Shown here in pieces: positions 20,023 through 32,398 of a DNA stretch of 64,000 bases (the stretch's first letter is position 1; every line of letters begins with the position of its first letter). Origin of the DNA: Blakeslea trispora (Eukaryota; Mucoromycota; Mucoromycetes; Mucorales; Choanephoraceae); NCBI GenBank assembly GCA_025331445.1, contig JAIWNE010000039.1, forward strand, positions 124,001 through 188,000, read 5' to 3'. Under the pieces are notes generated by a model, which had not been told where the DNA came from, made no database searches, and saw only the letters and a list, made by a program, of their open reading frames with translations. Both the position numbers and the translations under genes were made by a program.

Positions 20023-22816
20023 ATGGAGTCTGCTTATAAAGAAAGGTAAAGCTTTGTTTACGGCTGTTATACAAGTGTACTTATTTATGTAGGTTGAAAT
20101 ACTTTCGGTCAGTGCTCAGTGTTGAAGATGTCGGACAGGATGCCAATGGAGAAAAGTGGACACCTGTTATCGATATGAAGTTGTTTCGGGAAGCATGCTT
20201 TCAAGGTAATGACAACAGAGCGAGCAACCAACATGCAGTATGTAATGCATATCAATGATAGGTATACCCGATGAGCCTGGACTTCGCTCTTTAGCTTGGA
20301 AAGTCTTGATGGGCTACTTGCCACCAGATAAAAGAATGTGGGCTAGCACTTTGAAAACTCAAAGACTAAACTATTATGTATGTTCTTCATGTTTCAACAA
20401 AAAAAAAGTGATTAATGGAAAAGAAAAAAAAACTATTTATAGAACTGGGTAAGAGATTTACTGGAGGAACCTGGGGAAGAGCCTCCATCAAGTGATCATG
20501 TACGTATAAATCAAATACGACAAAAAAAAAAACTCCGGTGTTTATAACCTTATTGTTTAGCCTCTAAGTAACGAACCGGGATCAAAATGGGCCTATTGGT
20601 TTCAAGATAATAGCATTTTAGAACAGATTGATAAAGACGTTCGAAGAACTCTACCCGATTTTGCATTCTTTCAACTACATGTGCCTCTAAATTCCTTGAA
20701 TCCACTCTCACCACCACCACCACTATCAATAGCAGAAGAAGAGATTGATGAACTTGATCCTCTTTCAGCTACTACCATTATAGAAGAAATACAGCCAGAA
20801 AAGGAACTAAAGACCAGGCGGTTTTCATTCAGTCTGATGGGTAGACCTCGTTCTTCATCCGCTGCATCCAGAAAATCACTAAAGTTGATAAACAACACAA
20901 GCAACGCCAGCGTGTCTGTTTTACCACCACCTTCAGCAACAACAGCACCCAATGGACATACAATAGACAAAAGAGCACGCTCTAACTCAAGAAGCTCTGT
21001 CCGATCATTTTCTTCAGGCTTGATTGATTCAGGAACAGACATTATCTCTACACCTCGTAACATTGTCAAAAAGCTATCTACAGCATTCACATCAAAAAAC
21101 AGTTCTGCTTTTGTTCCTAAATTTGGTAGTGGACATGCGAAAAGGCCTGCAATAGAGCCTATTTGTCCATATATTCCTACACGTCGCTCCCTATTTCGAC
21201 GTATTGCTCACTTGAATGAGGAGATAGGCAACCGAGAGCACCAGATCAGTGGCACTAAACAGATGACAGGAAAACAAGCTTTAGATGCAGATTCGCAGGT
21301 CATGGATTATCATTGGGAGGCAATCGAGCGCATTCTTTTCATCTATGCAAAGTTAAACCCTGGTGTTGGATATGTTCAGGGCATGAACGAAATTCTTGCA
21401 CCTATCTACTATGTCTTTACAGCCAAGGCAGCAGATGATGATCCTGAATCGCAAGCATATGCAGAAGCGGATACCTTTTTTGTCTTTACTACCTTAATGT
21501 CTGATACACGCGATCATTTTGTACGCTCACTAGATCAAGATGCAAGTACGGGAATCAACGCTACTATGTGGCGTATGAGTCAACGACTCGCTTGGTTTGA
21601 TCGTCCCTTGTTTCGTCATTTGAGTATGAAAGATATCAAAGAGCAATACTATGCATTCCGTTGGATTACCGTGCTTTGCTCTCAAGAGTGGGATCTTCCT
21701 GATGTAATTCGTTTATGGGATTCTGTTTTGGCGGACCGTGGAATGCAGGAGGGACTTGAGGAAGGACGCTTTGAATTTTTATTGGATTTTACTGTGGCTA
21801 TGCTTATGTAAGTATGCACCTCTCTTTCTCTCTCTCTCTCTCTCTTTTAAAAATAAGGTTTTAATCTACCCAACTCTATGCACAAATAGATGTATACGTC
21901 AAGAACTTATCCAAGGTGATTTTGCAGACAATATGCGGATTTTACAAGTAAAGCATACAGTTTTAGCCAATCGTTCACATCCATCTAAATTTTTTTTTTT
22001 TTTATGTGTGCTTAGAACTATCCTATTGATGATATGCAAGTGGTCATGAATTCTGCTTATTCGATAAGAGAAGCGCGTCTGCAGGCTATTGCATCAGGCA
22101 AGATAATACCTGGTGTTAACGACAGAAGGAGCAATGGCATGCTTACTATAGATTACAGCGATACATCATCCATCTCGTCAACTGGCTCTGGTAGTCGATT
22201 GAAGAAGCTTAGAGACACTACTGATATGGCTCGTACAAGTCTAGACTCGTTACGAAGAGGATCCAAAGAATCTCTAGATGAATTGTTCAAACGTGGATTA
22301 TATATTGCTCGCAACACAAGTGAAGAGTTTGATCGTAAGCGTGCTTCTACTGGCGATATGACACGTAGTCTATCTCAAAGACTAGGCTTCGGCAACTCTT
22401 TGGCCAGCAAGATGAAGCGCACATCATCCTTGCGCTCTTCTCAATCAGAACAGAAAAACATAGAGGAACAGATACATCAAGATTGGTTACTGGCTAACCA
22501 ATTACACGCTACCGAAAATAATCAATATCATCATACCCAGCCCTATCCTAGAAATGATTCTGTCTCACTAAACTCAGGCCTACCACGCAGCAGTTCTCTC
22601 ATGAGCCGCTTCTCTCAACTTGTTTCCAGTAAACCGGTTGCACCCTACAAACATCAGTCTTTAACTCAAACCGAACAAGACAATACAATAAGAAAAGCAA
22701 CCTCCCCTTATCCTAAACCGACAGCCTTACAAAACAAACAAGATAGAGAGCAGCTTTCAAATAACATCAATGTGCACCAGACTGTTGTAGGTGCATATGA
22801 TGGAGGCTATGTCTAA
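20023..22816 (+). CDS. TBC-domain Rab GTPase-activating protein, TBC1D13-like
   Basis: Stimulates GTP hydrolysis by Rab GTPases in membrane traffic. Seven exons: 20023-20045, 20093-20205, 20262-20377, 20443-20499, 20561-21807, 21890-21947 and 22016-22816, giving 804 residues. The TBC signature is complete: Gly-Ile-Pro-Asp-Glu-Pro-Gly-Leu-Arg, the arginine finger in Ile-Asp-Lys-Asp-Val-Arg-Arg (Arg132) and the glutamine finger in Gly-Tyr-Val-Gln-Gly-Met-Asn-Glu (Gln376). As in TBC1D13, a long Ser/Pro-rich insertion (about 150 residues) separates the Arg-finger motif from the rest of the domain. A disordered Ser/Arg-rich tail of about 250 residues follows. An AATAAA is present near 22890. The Rab partner cannot be inferred; human TBC1D13 acts on Rab35. 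Confidence 0.9.
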
Positions 22817-23405
22817 TATATTGCTATTTATTGTGTCTTTGTATGTATCATACTAATATTGTACAATGTATATTTGTCTATTTTTTTTTTAATAAAAAAA
22901 CTGTTTATATGAACCTCATACATTAATTATGATCTGTACAAACGAATTCTATGTTTGTATTTCCATATTAAGATGCAAGATTAAGAATGCAGTAAACAGA
23001 ATATGAAGAAATGAGTGCTCCATTTTATTCATTGATAGATGGTATCTGTATTTTGACATACCAAAGTAACAATGTTCAAAAAGAGAGAAAATTTACGCGG
23101 AAGCAAAGGGATGAACCAAACTCAACAAAGTCAGCAAGTAGCATAAACTGAAGCAATACTTAATAATAACAATAGTGTCAATAGCAGCACTAAAAAGAAA
23201 AAAAAGTAAAAGGCAATTTAACATTTTTGGAATTTCATCCCTCCCCTCTTCTTTCAGGGACAATCGGCATCCTTTCTTTGTAAGAAATGCAGTGTTCCAT
23301 GATCGACAATAGGAAAAAAAAAAGTATAAAAAGGAAACTGAATTTGACAATTTCGAAAAATATTATCTCATCAATCAATCAATTCTACTTATCTCATCTT
23401 ACAAT
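22817..23405. other. Intergenic DNA between TBC gene and secreted protein gene
   Basis: Holds the 3' end of the TBC gene (poly-T then AATAAAAAAA near 22890) and the promoter of the next gene, with a likely TATA element (AGTATAAAAAGG near 23322) 75 bases before the ATG. Nothing else is supported. Confidence 0.6.
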
Positions 23406-23905
23406 ATGAAGGTAAATAACACTTGAATCATTCGATTCATTGTACTAATACAAGTATTTAGTTCTCTGCCATTGCCACCTCTTTCGTTGCTGCTGCTACC
23501 TTCTTCTCTTCTTTTGCTTTTGCCAACTCTGACCACATGTACTCTCTCGAAAACGATGACTGTTTCACTCAAGGTGAATCTGTTCAATTCGTCTTTGAAT
23601 GTGATCGCCAAGAAAGACTTTATGCTGATCTCTACTATGCCAGTGGAAGACGTGTTCAATCTCTTCACCACTTCAACGTTCAATACTCTCGTGATGATGA
23701 ATGTTTCCTTGAATGGACTGTTGACAGAAACTTGAAGAACGGTCGCTACTTTATGGAAGTCTGTATTCAAGACAGTGACTCTGACGATGACTTCAGCTCT
23801 GATGATGACTGTTCCAGAAGTTCTCTCTTCCAAGTTGGTGGCTCTCAAAGAGGTCGTGGTCGTGGTCGATTCGATACTCGCTCCATCGAAGAACCTACTG
23901 CCTAA
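23406..23905 (+). CDS. Small secreted protein with Kre9/Knh1-like beta-sandwich domain
   Basis: Two exons (23406-23411 coding only Met-Lys, then 23462-23905) give 149 residues. A signal peptide is clear: Met-Lys followed by an Ala/Phe/Ser-rich core ending Ala-Phe-Ala-Asn-Ser. The mature part has the pattern of the Ig-like Kre9/Knh1 N-terminal domain: a Leu-x-Ala-Asp-Leu-Tyr strand, Phe-Leu-Glu-Trp-Thr-Val before a Gly-Arg-Tyr-Phe-Met-Glu-Val-Cys turn, and a final Ser-Ser-Leu-Phe-Gln-Val strand. Four Cys residues could form two disulfides. A Ser/Asp-rich loop and an Arg-Gly repeat are inserted near the end. Such domains occur in cell-wall and GPI proteins; no GPI signal is seen here, so it is probably secreted. 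The strong TATA box and compact UTRs suggest high expression. Confidence 0.75.
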
Positions 23906-24082
23906 ATTCATTTCATCTCATTTTCTTTCATTTTAATTTCATCTTCATTTGCAACTTAATCATACATCTTCATCTTCATCATTTATTAAAGCATTTGAAT
24001 AATAATTATCATACACATTTCTTTTGACAAACTCTTTTTTCTATTCATTTTAATCAATAAACATCATTATTTCAACTTTAAT

Positions 24083-26590
24083 CTATCTTCGTGAGTGGCC
24101 GCGGGGAAGTACTAGTTTCTTCACTATATCTTTTATCTTATCGTCATCCCTTGACACAAATGATCTTTGAGAGGAGGCTGGAGGGGTTGTCTCTCGTCTT
24201 CTTTCCTCCTCAAATTGCCCTCTTGTGTTGTGTCTTTCATCTTCAAATTTCCCTCTTGTACTATGTCTTTCACCTCGAATATATCTCCTTATCTCCTCTC
24301 TTTTATCCAATGGCAGACGTTTGTTTGTATCCTTGGAGCGAATCGATGCCTCTTTGTCATCGTTTTTGGATGATATTGAGTGTCTTTTGCTGTGGTTTAC
24401 AAAGGAAAAGACATCCCTGGAAGTTTTTGAATCAGTTTTACTTTCATCTGGTTCCAATGCTTTATCCGTGTCCTTGGAAAGGGGTGGTTGCTTCTTGTTA
24501 TCTAGGTTATTTGTTTCTGTACTTTCATGACTGTTCATCTTTGGTGGTGGCTGTGTTTCAGCTTCTTGTTTGTCCTCCTTAATCTCGCTACTTGTTGCAG
24601 CTGGCGAATTTTTCTTTTCATCGTTGGTCTGCAAAAGTTGTCTTCTAGATTCATGTACAAATGATTGTCTACTCTCTCTATGATCTGGTCTATCGTCTTT
24701 ATGGTTTTCAGTCTTTTGATCATGGTTCTCAAGGTCATTTTTACTGTTGCTATGTTCATTCAATTCTCTCTTCTTGCTGTCCCGCAATGATGGTGATGAT
24801 GATTCTTTGTTGCCTTTGTCATCATTGCCACTGAAATTACGCTTGAGTGTTTTGGGATGCTCTGCATCTTGTTCTCCTCTAGGTTTAGTATCGTTCTGCT
24901 TGTCATTTTTTGAGATTTGTTTGTTTTCCTGATCTGCTTTCTTTTCTTCACCTTTTGTGGTATCAGCAACAGGAACTTCTTTGGAGTTGCTTGAACGACG
25001 TTTGTCGATTGCCTGGCTAGATGATCTCTTAGTTTCACTAAACGAAGCTCGATTCTTTTCTGAACCATGGTCACTATGTTTCTGAGGAGAAAGAGATCGC
25101 TTTCTTTTGTAGTCTCTTCTTCTAGGAGAAGACGATCGTCTTCTTCTTTTTTCAGCAGGTAATCTCGATCGATAATCTCTTTTTGACCTTTCGCCAGGTG
25201 ACCTTGATCTACGATCTCTTTTATGTCTTTCATCGTGCCTGTGCCTATCCCTACTGTTGTTTTGGTGCCTGCTGTTCCGGGAATCATCTCTTCTTCTAGA
25301 TACTTCTTTTCTACGAGAGTCATCTCTCTTACGAGACTCGCTCTTTTTATAGTAATCTGCACTTTCGTCGCGGTGATGCCGACGTGAACGACGAGTACTT
25401 TCAACACTCTCATCACGCTGTCTCCTCTTTCGATCGGAAGGCGATTTTGACCGACGGTGTTTCTCCCTTGAACGAGAGCGTCTCTTTTTCTTTTTCTTTC
25501 TAGACTCCTCTTCTTCATCTGATTGTTCACGATGCTTTGGTTCTTCTAGTTTCTTTGTCATGGATTCACCATGTTCATCGACAAGGTCCCATTCGCTTTC
25601 TGGCTTCTTTGGTTGTGTTGTACGATGAATGCTAGCCAAAAGAGCAATTGCTCCTTCATGAGACGAATCAAGCTTCAGAACACGCTCAAGGTGTTCTGCA
25701 GCCTCTACCAGTTTTCGCTGTTGAACTAGGCTGGATTTTTATAGATTTAGTATAAATCATCTAGTGACATGTAGTTTTAAATTGTTATATACCTCTCAGC
25801 CAAATGAAACCATCCTTCTGGGTATTTTGGATCCATTTCCAATGATCGCTTGTAAAATTCCATGGCTTCTTTTATTCTGTTCTGTTTGGTGAATTTGATA
25901 CCCTCAGCAACTCTGATAACCCATGGATCAGTAACAAACCTCTTATCGTTTTTTTTTGTTTCTCTTTCAAACTTACGCATCCCTAGCATAATTCCTGTTT
26001 TGAATGTCTCTCAGTTCCATATAATTTTCCAATGGCTTCAGATCATCTCTTTCTATTGATCTATCTTTCAATACATCTTCTGAGCTAGAAAAATCAAGAA
26101 ATGTTTGCTGTCGTACAGCTCTTGAATTAACATTGAACAAATTGGCCAACTTAAGCCACTGGTGAGGATTCATCAACATCGCATCATCGTGAATATTAGC
26201 TAACCAGGCATTTTTATCTGCTGCAGACAGGATGATGGATTTTTGGAACAATTGTTTATCCTTTCTTGGAACGTTCTCCAGTGACTTGGATTCAGCTGAT
26301 CTTTCTAAAGAGCCATACAGGTTACCAGAGGCTATCTCTTCTCGCTCTTTTCGTGCCTTTCTTTCTGCTCTACGACGGCTCAAGTCATGAGCAGCTTCCT
26401 TTTGTACTTGACTGATAGAACAGCGCAGGGACTGTTTGCTAACAAACTGATTTACTCGGTCTTCAAAATCGCTAGAACTATCTAATCCCTTCAAGAAAAC
26501 AGTATTGAAAGGTTGGTCAGGTTGTGTTGCCTTTCTATAAAAGTAGTGTCGAGAGAGTGGTGTTTTGGACTCTTCTGTTTCTTTCTCCAT
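24083..26590 (-). CDS. TPR protein with long RS/KE-rich tail, TTC14-like
   Basis: Exons on minus: 25977-26590, 25793-25939 and 24083-25730, giving about 802 residues. The N-terminal 200 residues are helical and charged. Two TPR-like helices pairs follow (Ile-Lys-Glu-Ala-Met-Glu-Phe-Tyr-Lys-Arg-Ser-Leu-Glu-Met-Asp-Pro; then Leu-Val-Glu-Ala-Ala-Glu-His-Leu-Glu-Arg-Val-Leu). The last 500 residues are dominated by Arg-Ser, Lys, Asp and Glu runs as in splicing-linked proteins. Order and composition resemble metazoan TTC14, but the S1 domain of that protein is not visible, so function is inferred only. The first intron as drawn would be just 37 nt (GTAAGT...GATAAGAG); a one-base error in the adjacent poly-A run would be an alternative explanation for the frame change. 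The unrelated frames inside the tail on the other strand are shadows. Confidence 0.7.
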
Positions 26591-28620
26591 AATAAAGGAA
26601 ATCGTATTAGAAGAAGAGCAGCAAACAAAAAACAAAAGCTGTGACTTTGAGTATATGATTTTTAAGTTGCCTTTTTCAAGAAAAATAAACCCTAGAGACC
26701 CGCCAGCATCAAATCGTTCAACCAAATTTAAGAATACAATCTCATATCAGCTCTACTTCTGTTTATGTTTCATTTGTTGCTACTTTAGTTTCTTTCTTCA
26801 ATGACACAGTAGTAAATATGGGTACTTTTTGGTTTCATAAGGACAATACATGCTCTTGTATTTGAGTGTACTACGCTTTAGTGATACGACGTCCACTTTA
26901 TTTTTGGACAAAGCAAATTTTCTTTCAGAAGAATACAAAATAGTTTTATCTCTGACCGCCTTAATGAATCGTTTGTTTAATTTGCCTTAAACAATTCTGT
27001 TATTTTCAAGACGAATTGTTGCTTAATGGTATTTGACCAAAGTGATTTAGTATAGTAATCAAACTAGCTCAAGTGAGTGCTTACTTGACATCACCGAAAT
27101 ACACACAACTTCTTTAAAAAGAAAACACGATTCTGTGTAAATACTATACAAAAAAATCGGATCGTAACAAAGCGTAACAGACCAGCGACTGAAACCAGTC
27201 CAAATGTATGATTCTTACAGTCTTTTCACAGTCAACGAACGTAAGCTTTTGCTCATTCACTACTATCACTAGAAGCAATGGGTATATATAACATTGTATA
27301 CATTGCAAAAGGTTTGACAATGTCATTTCCCCTTTTTTGCTTGGCATAAAATGCAGTGCCTGTACTACTTGAATCAATTAATGTAACTATAGTATGCTGG
27401 ATAATATATGTTGCTGAGAGGTGTGTGTTTGTGCAGAAGTTATCTATGGATCTAATCAATAAATAAGGCGATTCGGTTTTTTTATGGAGCTAGTCTTTGA
27501 TGAGAAAAATTGCTAACAAAGTGTGTTCTTTATTTCAGCTGTAATGCAGAATTTTTGTAGGTTGTACAGAAACGAAAGAGTACAGACAGACATAATGAAC
27601 ACTGGGAACATAGTTTGATAATCTAAAATTAGCTTCTCAGCAGATGAATAGCTCACCAAACCATTCTGTTTTTAGATCTTGCACTTTAGCAATTATAGCC
27701 ATCAATGCCCACAGCTTTGTATGAGACCTACTTGGACCTTTATCTAAATTAGATCTCTATGCATCAAACAATGTCTAAGGATTCTATAATAGGACGTAAA
27801 ACATCACTATTTGAACAGCCTTTACCCCTCCCCTTTGTAGTTGCCTCCTTCAAGATGTGCCTTTGACTCTCGATTTCCTTTTCTTGTAAGTATGCAAAAT
27901 AGTCTACCTGCTCTTTCCCAACCATATCTGGACAGGATGCACAGCCGCCGCCAAGAAGCAGCTGTTCGGAGTCTTCCTATCAGCCTCAGAAAATCAGGGA
28001 TTTCAACTTCCCTTCTCTCCCCATCATAGCCCATATCTCATTCGATCAACTCTGAGCCAAGTTGCATCGTTCAAGTATCAACAACAGCCGTATGTTAGAC
28101 ATTCTTTGTCCTGTTCGAAACATAATCGCACTGCTGGTACACAACGATTATGCAGCTGAACTCCGACAACAGTTTCAAAAGTTTATGATTATGGACTACA
28201 TGTTGAGAACCCCCTCTCTTATATTCTGAGTAATCTCCTGCAGATATTGTCAGTCTCTAACCGTGCAAAGCAATATTGTTACTACATTTGGCTCACTGAT
28301 CTCCTTAATGTTCCTTATCGATGGCAAACACCATCGAAATGCCTCTCCTTTGCCTATGCTCCAACTGTCTATCTCCTTCCCCCACTTCTCAAATGGCTAA
28401 AAGATGAACGAATTTTTCTTTACAAAAAAAAAAAAAAAGCAGCTATTAAAGCGCATACAGTTTCTTCGACTGTCCAAGTAAATACATTCCTTGTCAAAAG
28501 CCATGTCTGTGTCCTTATCAATCATCTCTTTTGAATTTCTTGATTACAATTTCGTACTTGTGTATTTAGCGTGCTGTTGTTTTTTGTTTAAAATAAATAA
28601 TAAAATACATTGTCTTTCTT
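26591..28620. other. Intergenic DNA, no gene supported
   Basis: Two kilobases between the divergent start of the TTC14-like gene and the convergent end of the VC0807-like gene. The stretch 27840-28530 has lower AT content and several medium frames in different phases (for example 27841-28029 and 28247-28534), as expected of a decayed coding or transposon segment, but I recognise no motif. Elsewhere only short AT-rich frames occur. Confidence 0.5.
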
Positions 28621-29537
28621 TTATTTAGGAGAGTAATCATTTTTGAGAAGCCATTGCTTCATCTCTGCTGAACCTCTTTTAGTCATATAATACATACTGA
28701 CAGCGGTCAAAATAAGCAAAATGACAATAACCAAGTTAAAAGCTATATTGCCTATCATGATAATCTGATCAATTGTTAAAGAGCTCTGAATCATAATGAC
28801 TTTTGCAACAAATTCAGCTGTCATAGTGACACCCCAAATAGCACTAGCAATATAGCAATATCTACGGTAAGAGCGGTAGTAAGTCCAAAGCCATTCTTCA
28901 TTTGCAAGTGATTTCTTTTCTCCACTGATGTCTGTCCATTCTACTGCAGGCTGGTCTACTAGCATTTGTTGATAAATTGAAAAGAAAAATGGTCGAAATC
29001 TGAACCAACGTGTCTTGATTGGGATCAGAGTAATCAAGAAGACAAGTCCAATAATTGCAGTTGAAATTGACTCTCTGAAAAGCGAAAAGCGAGCATCATC
29101 TAGATAATCAATTAGCCATCCTATCTAAACTTTCTTTCTTTAAATCGAAACATACCATTCACAACAGATAGAACACCAGAAATAATAAAAGTGATTACAA
29201 AGATGACACCAAGAAGTTCAATCTGTCTTCTTTTCCAGAATACGTAAATAACACGTAGCAATGGTGGGATGCCCGAAAGGACTAGGGAAATCACAATGCT
29301 TAACCAAATTCTAAGGATATAAAAGATAGCCAAAGGTAATCCAATGTCGAAAAAGAACATGACACATAATGGGCGAGCAATTGTCCAAAATACTGCCAAT
29401 TTTTCCTTCAAACTCGGTTTTTCTTCTTCACTATCTTTAACGGTGGATGATGAGAAAGAAGCCATAGAGATGGTCTCTTCTTGTACCAATGGGTAATTGT
29501 CATCTTGAGGAGAGGCTTCTGGATTGAATTTGTGCAT
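28621..29537 (-). CDS. Multi-pass membrane protein, VC0807/DUF3159-like
   Basis: Two exons on minus (29156-29537 and 28621-29099) give 286 residues. After a hydrophilic N-terminus of about 50 residues there are five or six hydrophobic segments. The pattern Phe-Phe-Asp-Ile-Gly-Leu-Pro-Leu, Ser-Gly-Ile-Pro-Pro-Leu-Leu-Arg, and Phe-Ile-Ile-Ser-Gly-Val-Leu-Ser followed by Asp-Ala-Arg-Phe-Ser-Leu and Thr-Ala-Ile-Ile-Gly-Leu is that of the VC0807/DUF3159 family, found in bacteria and many fungi with no settled function. The protein ends with a helix and Lys-Asn-Asp-Tyr-Ser-Pro-Lys. A plain membrane location is the only safe inference. Confidence 0.8.
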
Positions 29538-32398
29538 CTTTTTCTATGCTGGTATGATATTGACAAGTAGAATAAAACACAACAATACTGATTTTACAAT
29601 GCCTTTATATATGAATCCGATCAAGTGGTAATCCGATCCAAAACCTATTTTTAAATCCCATACTTTTGATTTTTGCTGTTTGATTCAGCCAACTTGAACA
29701 GTGATGCGCTTTCTTGGCAAAACACAAAAAACTACATTAAGGTCATAGAATCTTTGCTAATGTCAAGGATTCTTATCATAGCAATTCCCCCTTTTCATCT
29801 TAACTCATACCCAAAGCAATGGCACAAGAGCAAACTGTTGAAGACAACATTGCTAGTGATAATTGTGCAAAATAGGATTACAGAAATGGTAAAACTCATT
29901 TTGTAGATACTCGCATTCTGTTTTCTGAAGTTTGTCTTACTGTTCAGCTTATAGAAATTGAAGGTACTCCTGAAATACAATTGGCCAAAAGTCAAAAAAA
30001 TACCCCCTCTTTTACGAGCGATTGTCACAAGATCTCATAATTAGGTTGCCATAAGGTGTTACCAGCTTGAACTACGCTTTTTTTTTCAGCTATTTCAGTA
30101 AGATTCGGGTAAGACCAATTGCCAAGATTTATCAAGTATCTAATCCAAAGACTACAGATATTCCTTTTTTTTTCTTACATCTGTATCAATTCTGAGCCAT
30201 GTAAGCATTATTTGGACATTAGATTGTTGGGCTTGACATAGTACCTTTTTCTTTTGAAGGCATTGTTTGTAATAGTTTGATCTGCCTTCTTGGATTGATG
30301 TATCTGTCTTCTTTGAAGTTGTTGATTTGAAACTTACATGCCTTGAAAATGCTTGTGTTCACATTCAATTGTATTTCATTGTGTCCTCTGAAGAACATTG
30401 GAAAGCCCTTTTTGTTTTTTTTTTGCACTACATGATTTTTACGTCGCTTTTTTTTTTTGGTTTGCTCACAACTGCCTGCTATTTGAGTTTTGATGTCTTC
30501 AACTGCAACATCTAAAGTTGCAGTTGAACACCTCTTCTCTTCTTTTTTGTACTAAATGTACCAATTATTTGACATGCCAACTATACAATTTTGAAAAGGT
30601 CTTTTTTTTTTCGCTTTAAAAAATATCGATTCGAATAGACATGTATTTCTAGCGAAGGGCTGATTTCAAAGGCCAAGATTGTTAGAATGTTAAGACAGTT
30701 GACACTAACTGTTTTGCTGAGAGAAATAGTGTTTAACTACAAAGAAATTCGGGATGCTTTGCGTACTGTATTCAATTAAAATCTTGGCAGTGACAACACA
30801 TTGCCCAATGCTTTTTAACACAATCATAGGAAAAAGTCGTCTAGTCTCATCTAGTTTTCTCAAAACATTGCTGACAGATACTTTGTTCAAATTTCAGCCC
30901 TTCTGCTACGCATTAATGATGTTCATCAAATCATGCTCCTCATCTTGTTGCTCATTGATAGAATCATATCGAATCACTCAATATAAACAAGCAGATAACT
31001 ATGTTTTGTACGACTACATTTGTGCATCGTTCTTGCTCAATAGCAATGAAAGAAGTGATTGGGAATACCTCAGAGAATTCCCTTTTCTTCTCTCTCTCTT
31101 ACAGTACTTGTATAATTCTGGGATTTTAGTCCTTCTTTTTTTGGCATGAATGAGAGACGAAATTGTTTATTCTTTCTTTTGCTATTGCTCTCAGCCTATA
31201 GTTTGAGTGTCATTCTTGGGATTTTTTTTTTTTTTTTTTGTAAAGACCTGTCCCAAGGCCTTTTTGTTCACCTGAAATAATAATAGCTAAATTCTAAGCG
31301 AATCATTTGCTTTCTTCCTTTAAAGATTCAGTAATGATCATTTGATATTGTTTTGAGCCATGACCTTAAAATTCTTTTCTGTAGTTATCAAGATTTCAAA
31401 AGTTCCAAATCAAGTTTTAAAAGAACTTTGGCTGATATGCGTAATGTGACAAGTGTAAACATATAAAAAAAAAAGCTGAGCACAAGGACTCATATTTATG
31501 CCATATGAATGGTCTCATTGTACAATAGTTGCTTTATTTAAAAGTGTTCATATTCTTGCCAAATGCCACTCTTATATTATATACTCTTCAATTGAGCGCT
31601 CGAAGTGGTTATAAGTTCAAAGGAATTGTTAACTCTTATATTGTACACTCTTAAATCGAGCGACTGCTGTATCTTTCCAAGTTATCTAGATTGGAGGCTG
31701 AATGCATAGAACTGAATTCTTGCCCTATGGAAGCTCATTATACTTATTTTGGCTATTCTACCAGCTGATTGTGTCTTTAAGAAAGAGAATTCATTTGTGA
31801 TTGTTGTCAGTCAATAAATAGAGAGAGAAAAAAAAAGAAAAGGGAGGAAAATGATGGTTCGTGAGTTTGGTAGCTCACCTCCTTCAATCAAAAAGAAAGG
31901 GTATAGTTTAAGCTCGAATTCATACATAAGAATAAGCATGAACACAAAGACGTTTCAAACCAACATATAAGCTGTCAAAAAGAAAAGAATAGCCTTAAGA
32001 ATAAGCGGATCAGAAAAGAAAACGATTAGCCCGAGAAGATGCAAAAGAGGACATGAAGGGCCTTAAATTAGTTATTTCGAAACAAAGTCAATCACTATAG
32101 GCTCTATTGAATTGGGTGTCAATAGTATCAAAAGGAAAAGAATCTAATGGATCCATATTTCAGAGTTGCTTTTTTGTAAACGCACACGATACAATCAAGT
32201 TTGTACAACTTTAATGTTTAAATTTTGCTCCGATTTTGATTTTCTTTTTTTTTCTTCTCTGTTTTTATAATAACCATCAAGAAGCTCTTCTTTCTTCTTC
32301 TTCTTTTACTCTATCGACCCCCCCCCATTCCATTCTTTCTTCTAATTCCCTTTCTTTATTTTTTTAACAATCTAATTTAATTCATTTCATTTTGAGCC
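29538..32398. other. Intergenic DNA with one MITE
   Basis: 2.9 kb without a supportable gene. A 131-residue plus frame at 30754-31149 is Cys/Leu/Ser-rich and has no recognisable motif or splice partner. MITE family B copy 2 lies at 31524-31672. The last 100 bases before 32399 are pyrimidine-rich and include a run of C, likely the leader of the SH3 gene. Confidence 0.55.
31524..31672 (+). mobile_element. MITE family B, copy 2
   Basis: Starts ATAGTTGCTTTATTTAAAAG and ends with the inverted counterpart (CTTAAATCGAGCGACTGCTG). It shares CATATTCTTGCCAAATGCCA with copy 1 and contains the middle motif with GCTCGAAGTGGTTATAAGT. It is shorter than copy 1 by about 17 bp because of a missing internal segment. 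Non-coding. Confidence 0.8.

Noticed and set aside
20671..21090. 139-residue minus-strand frame inside the TBC gene
   Set aside because: Opposite the Ser/Pro-rich insertion; no motif, while the plus strand has a complete TBC domain.
24091..24582. Plus-strand frames inside the TTC14-like gene (163, 101 and 68 codons)
   Set aside because: Antisense shadows of the RS/KE-rich tail, hydrophobic Ser/Leu/Phe translations typical of reverse reading.
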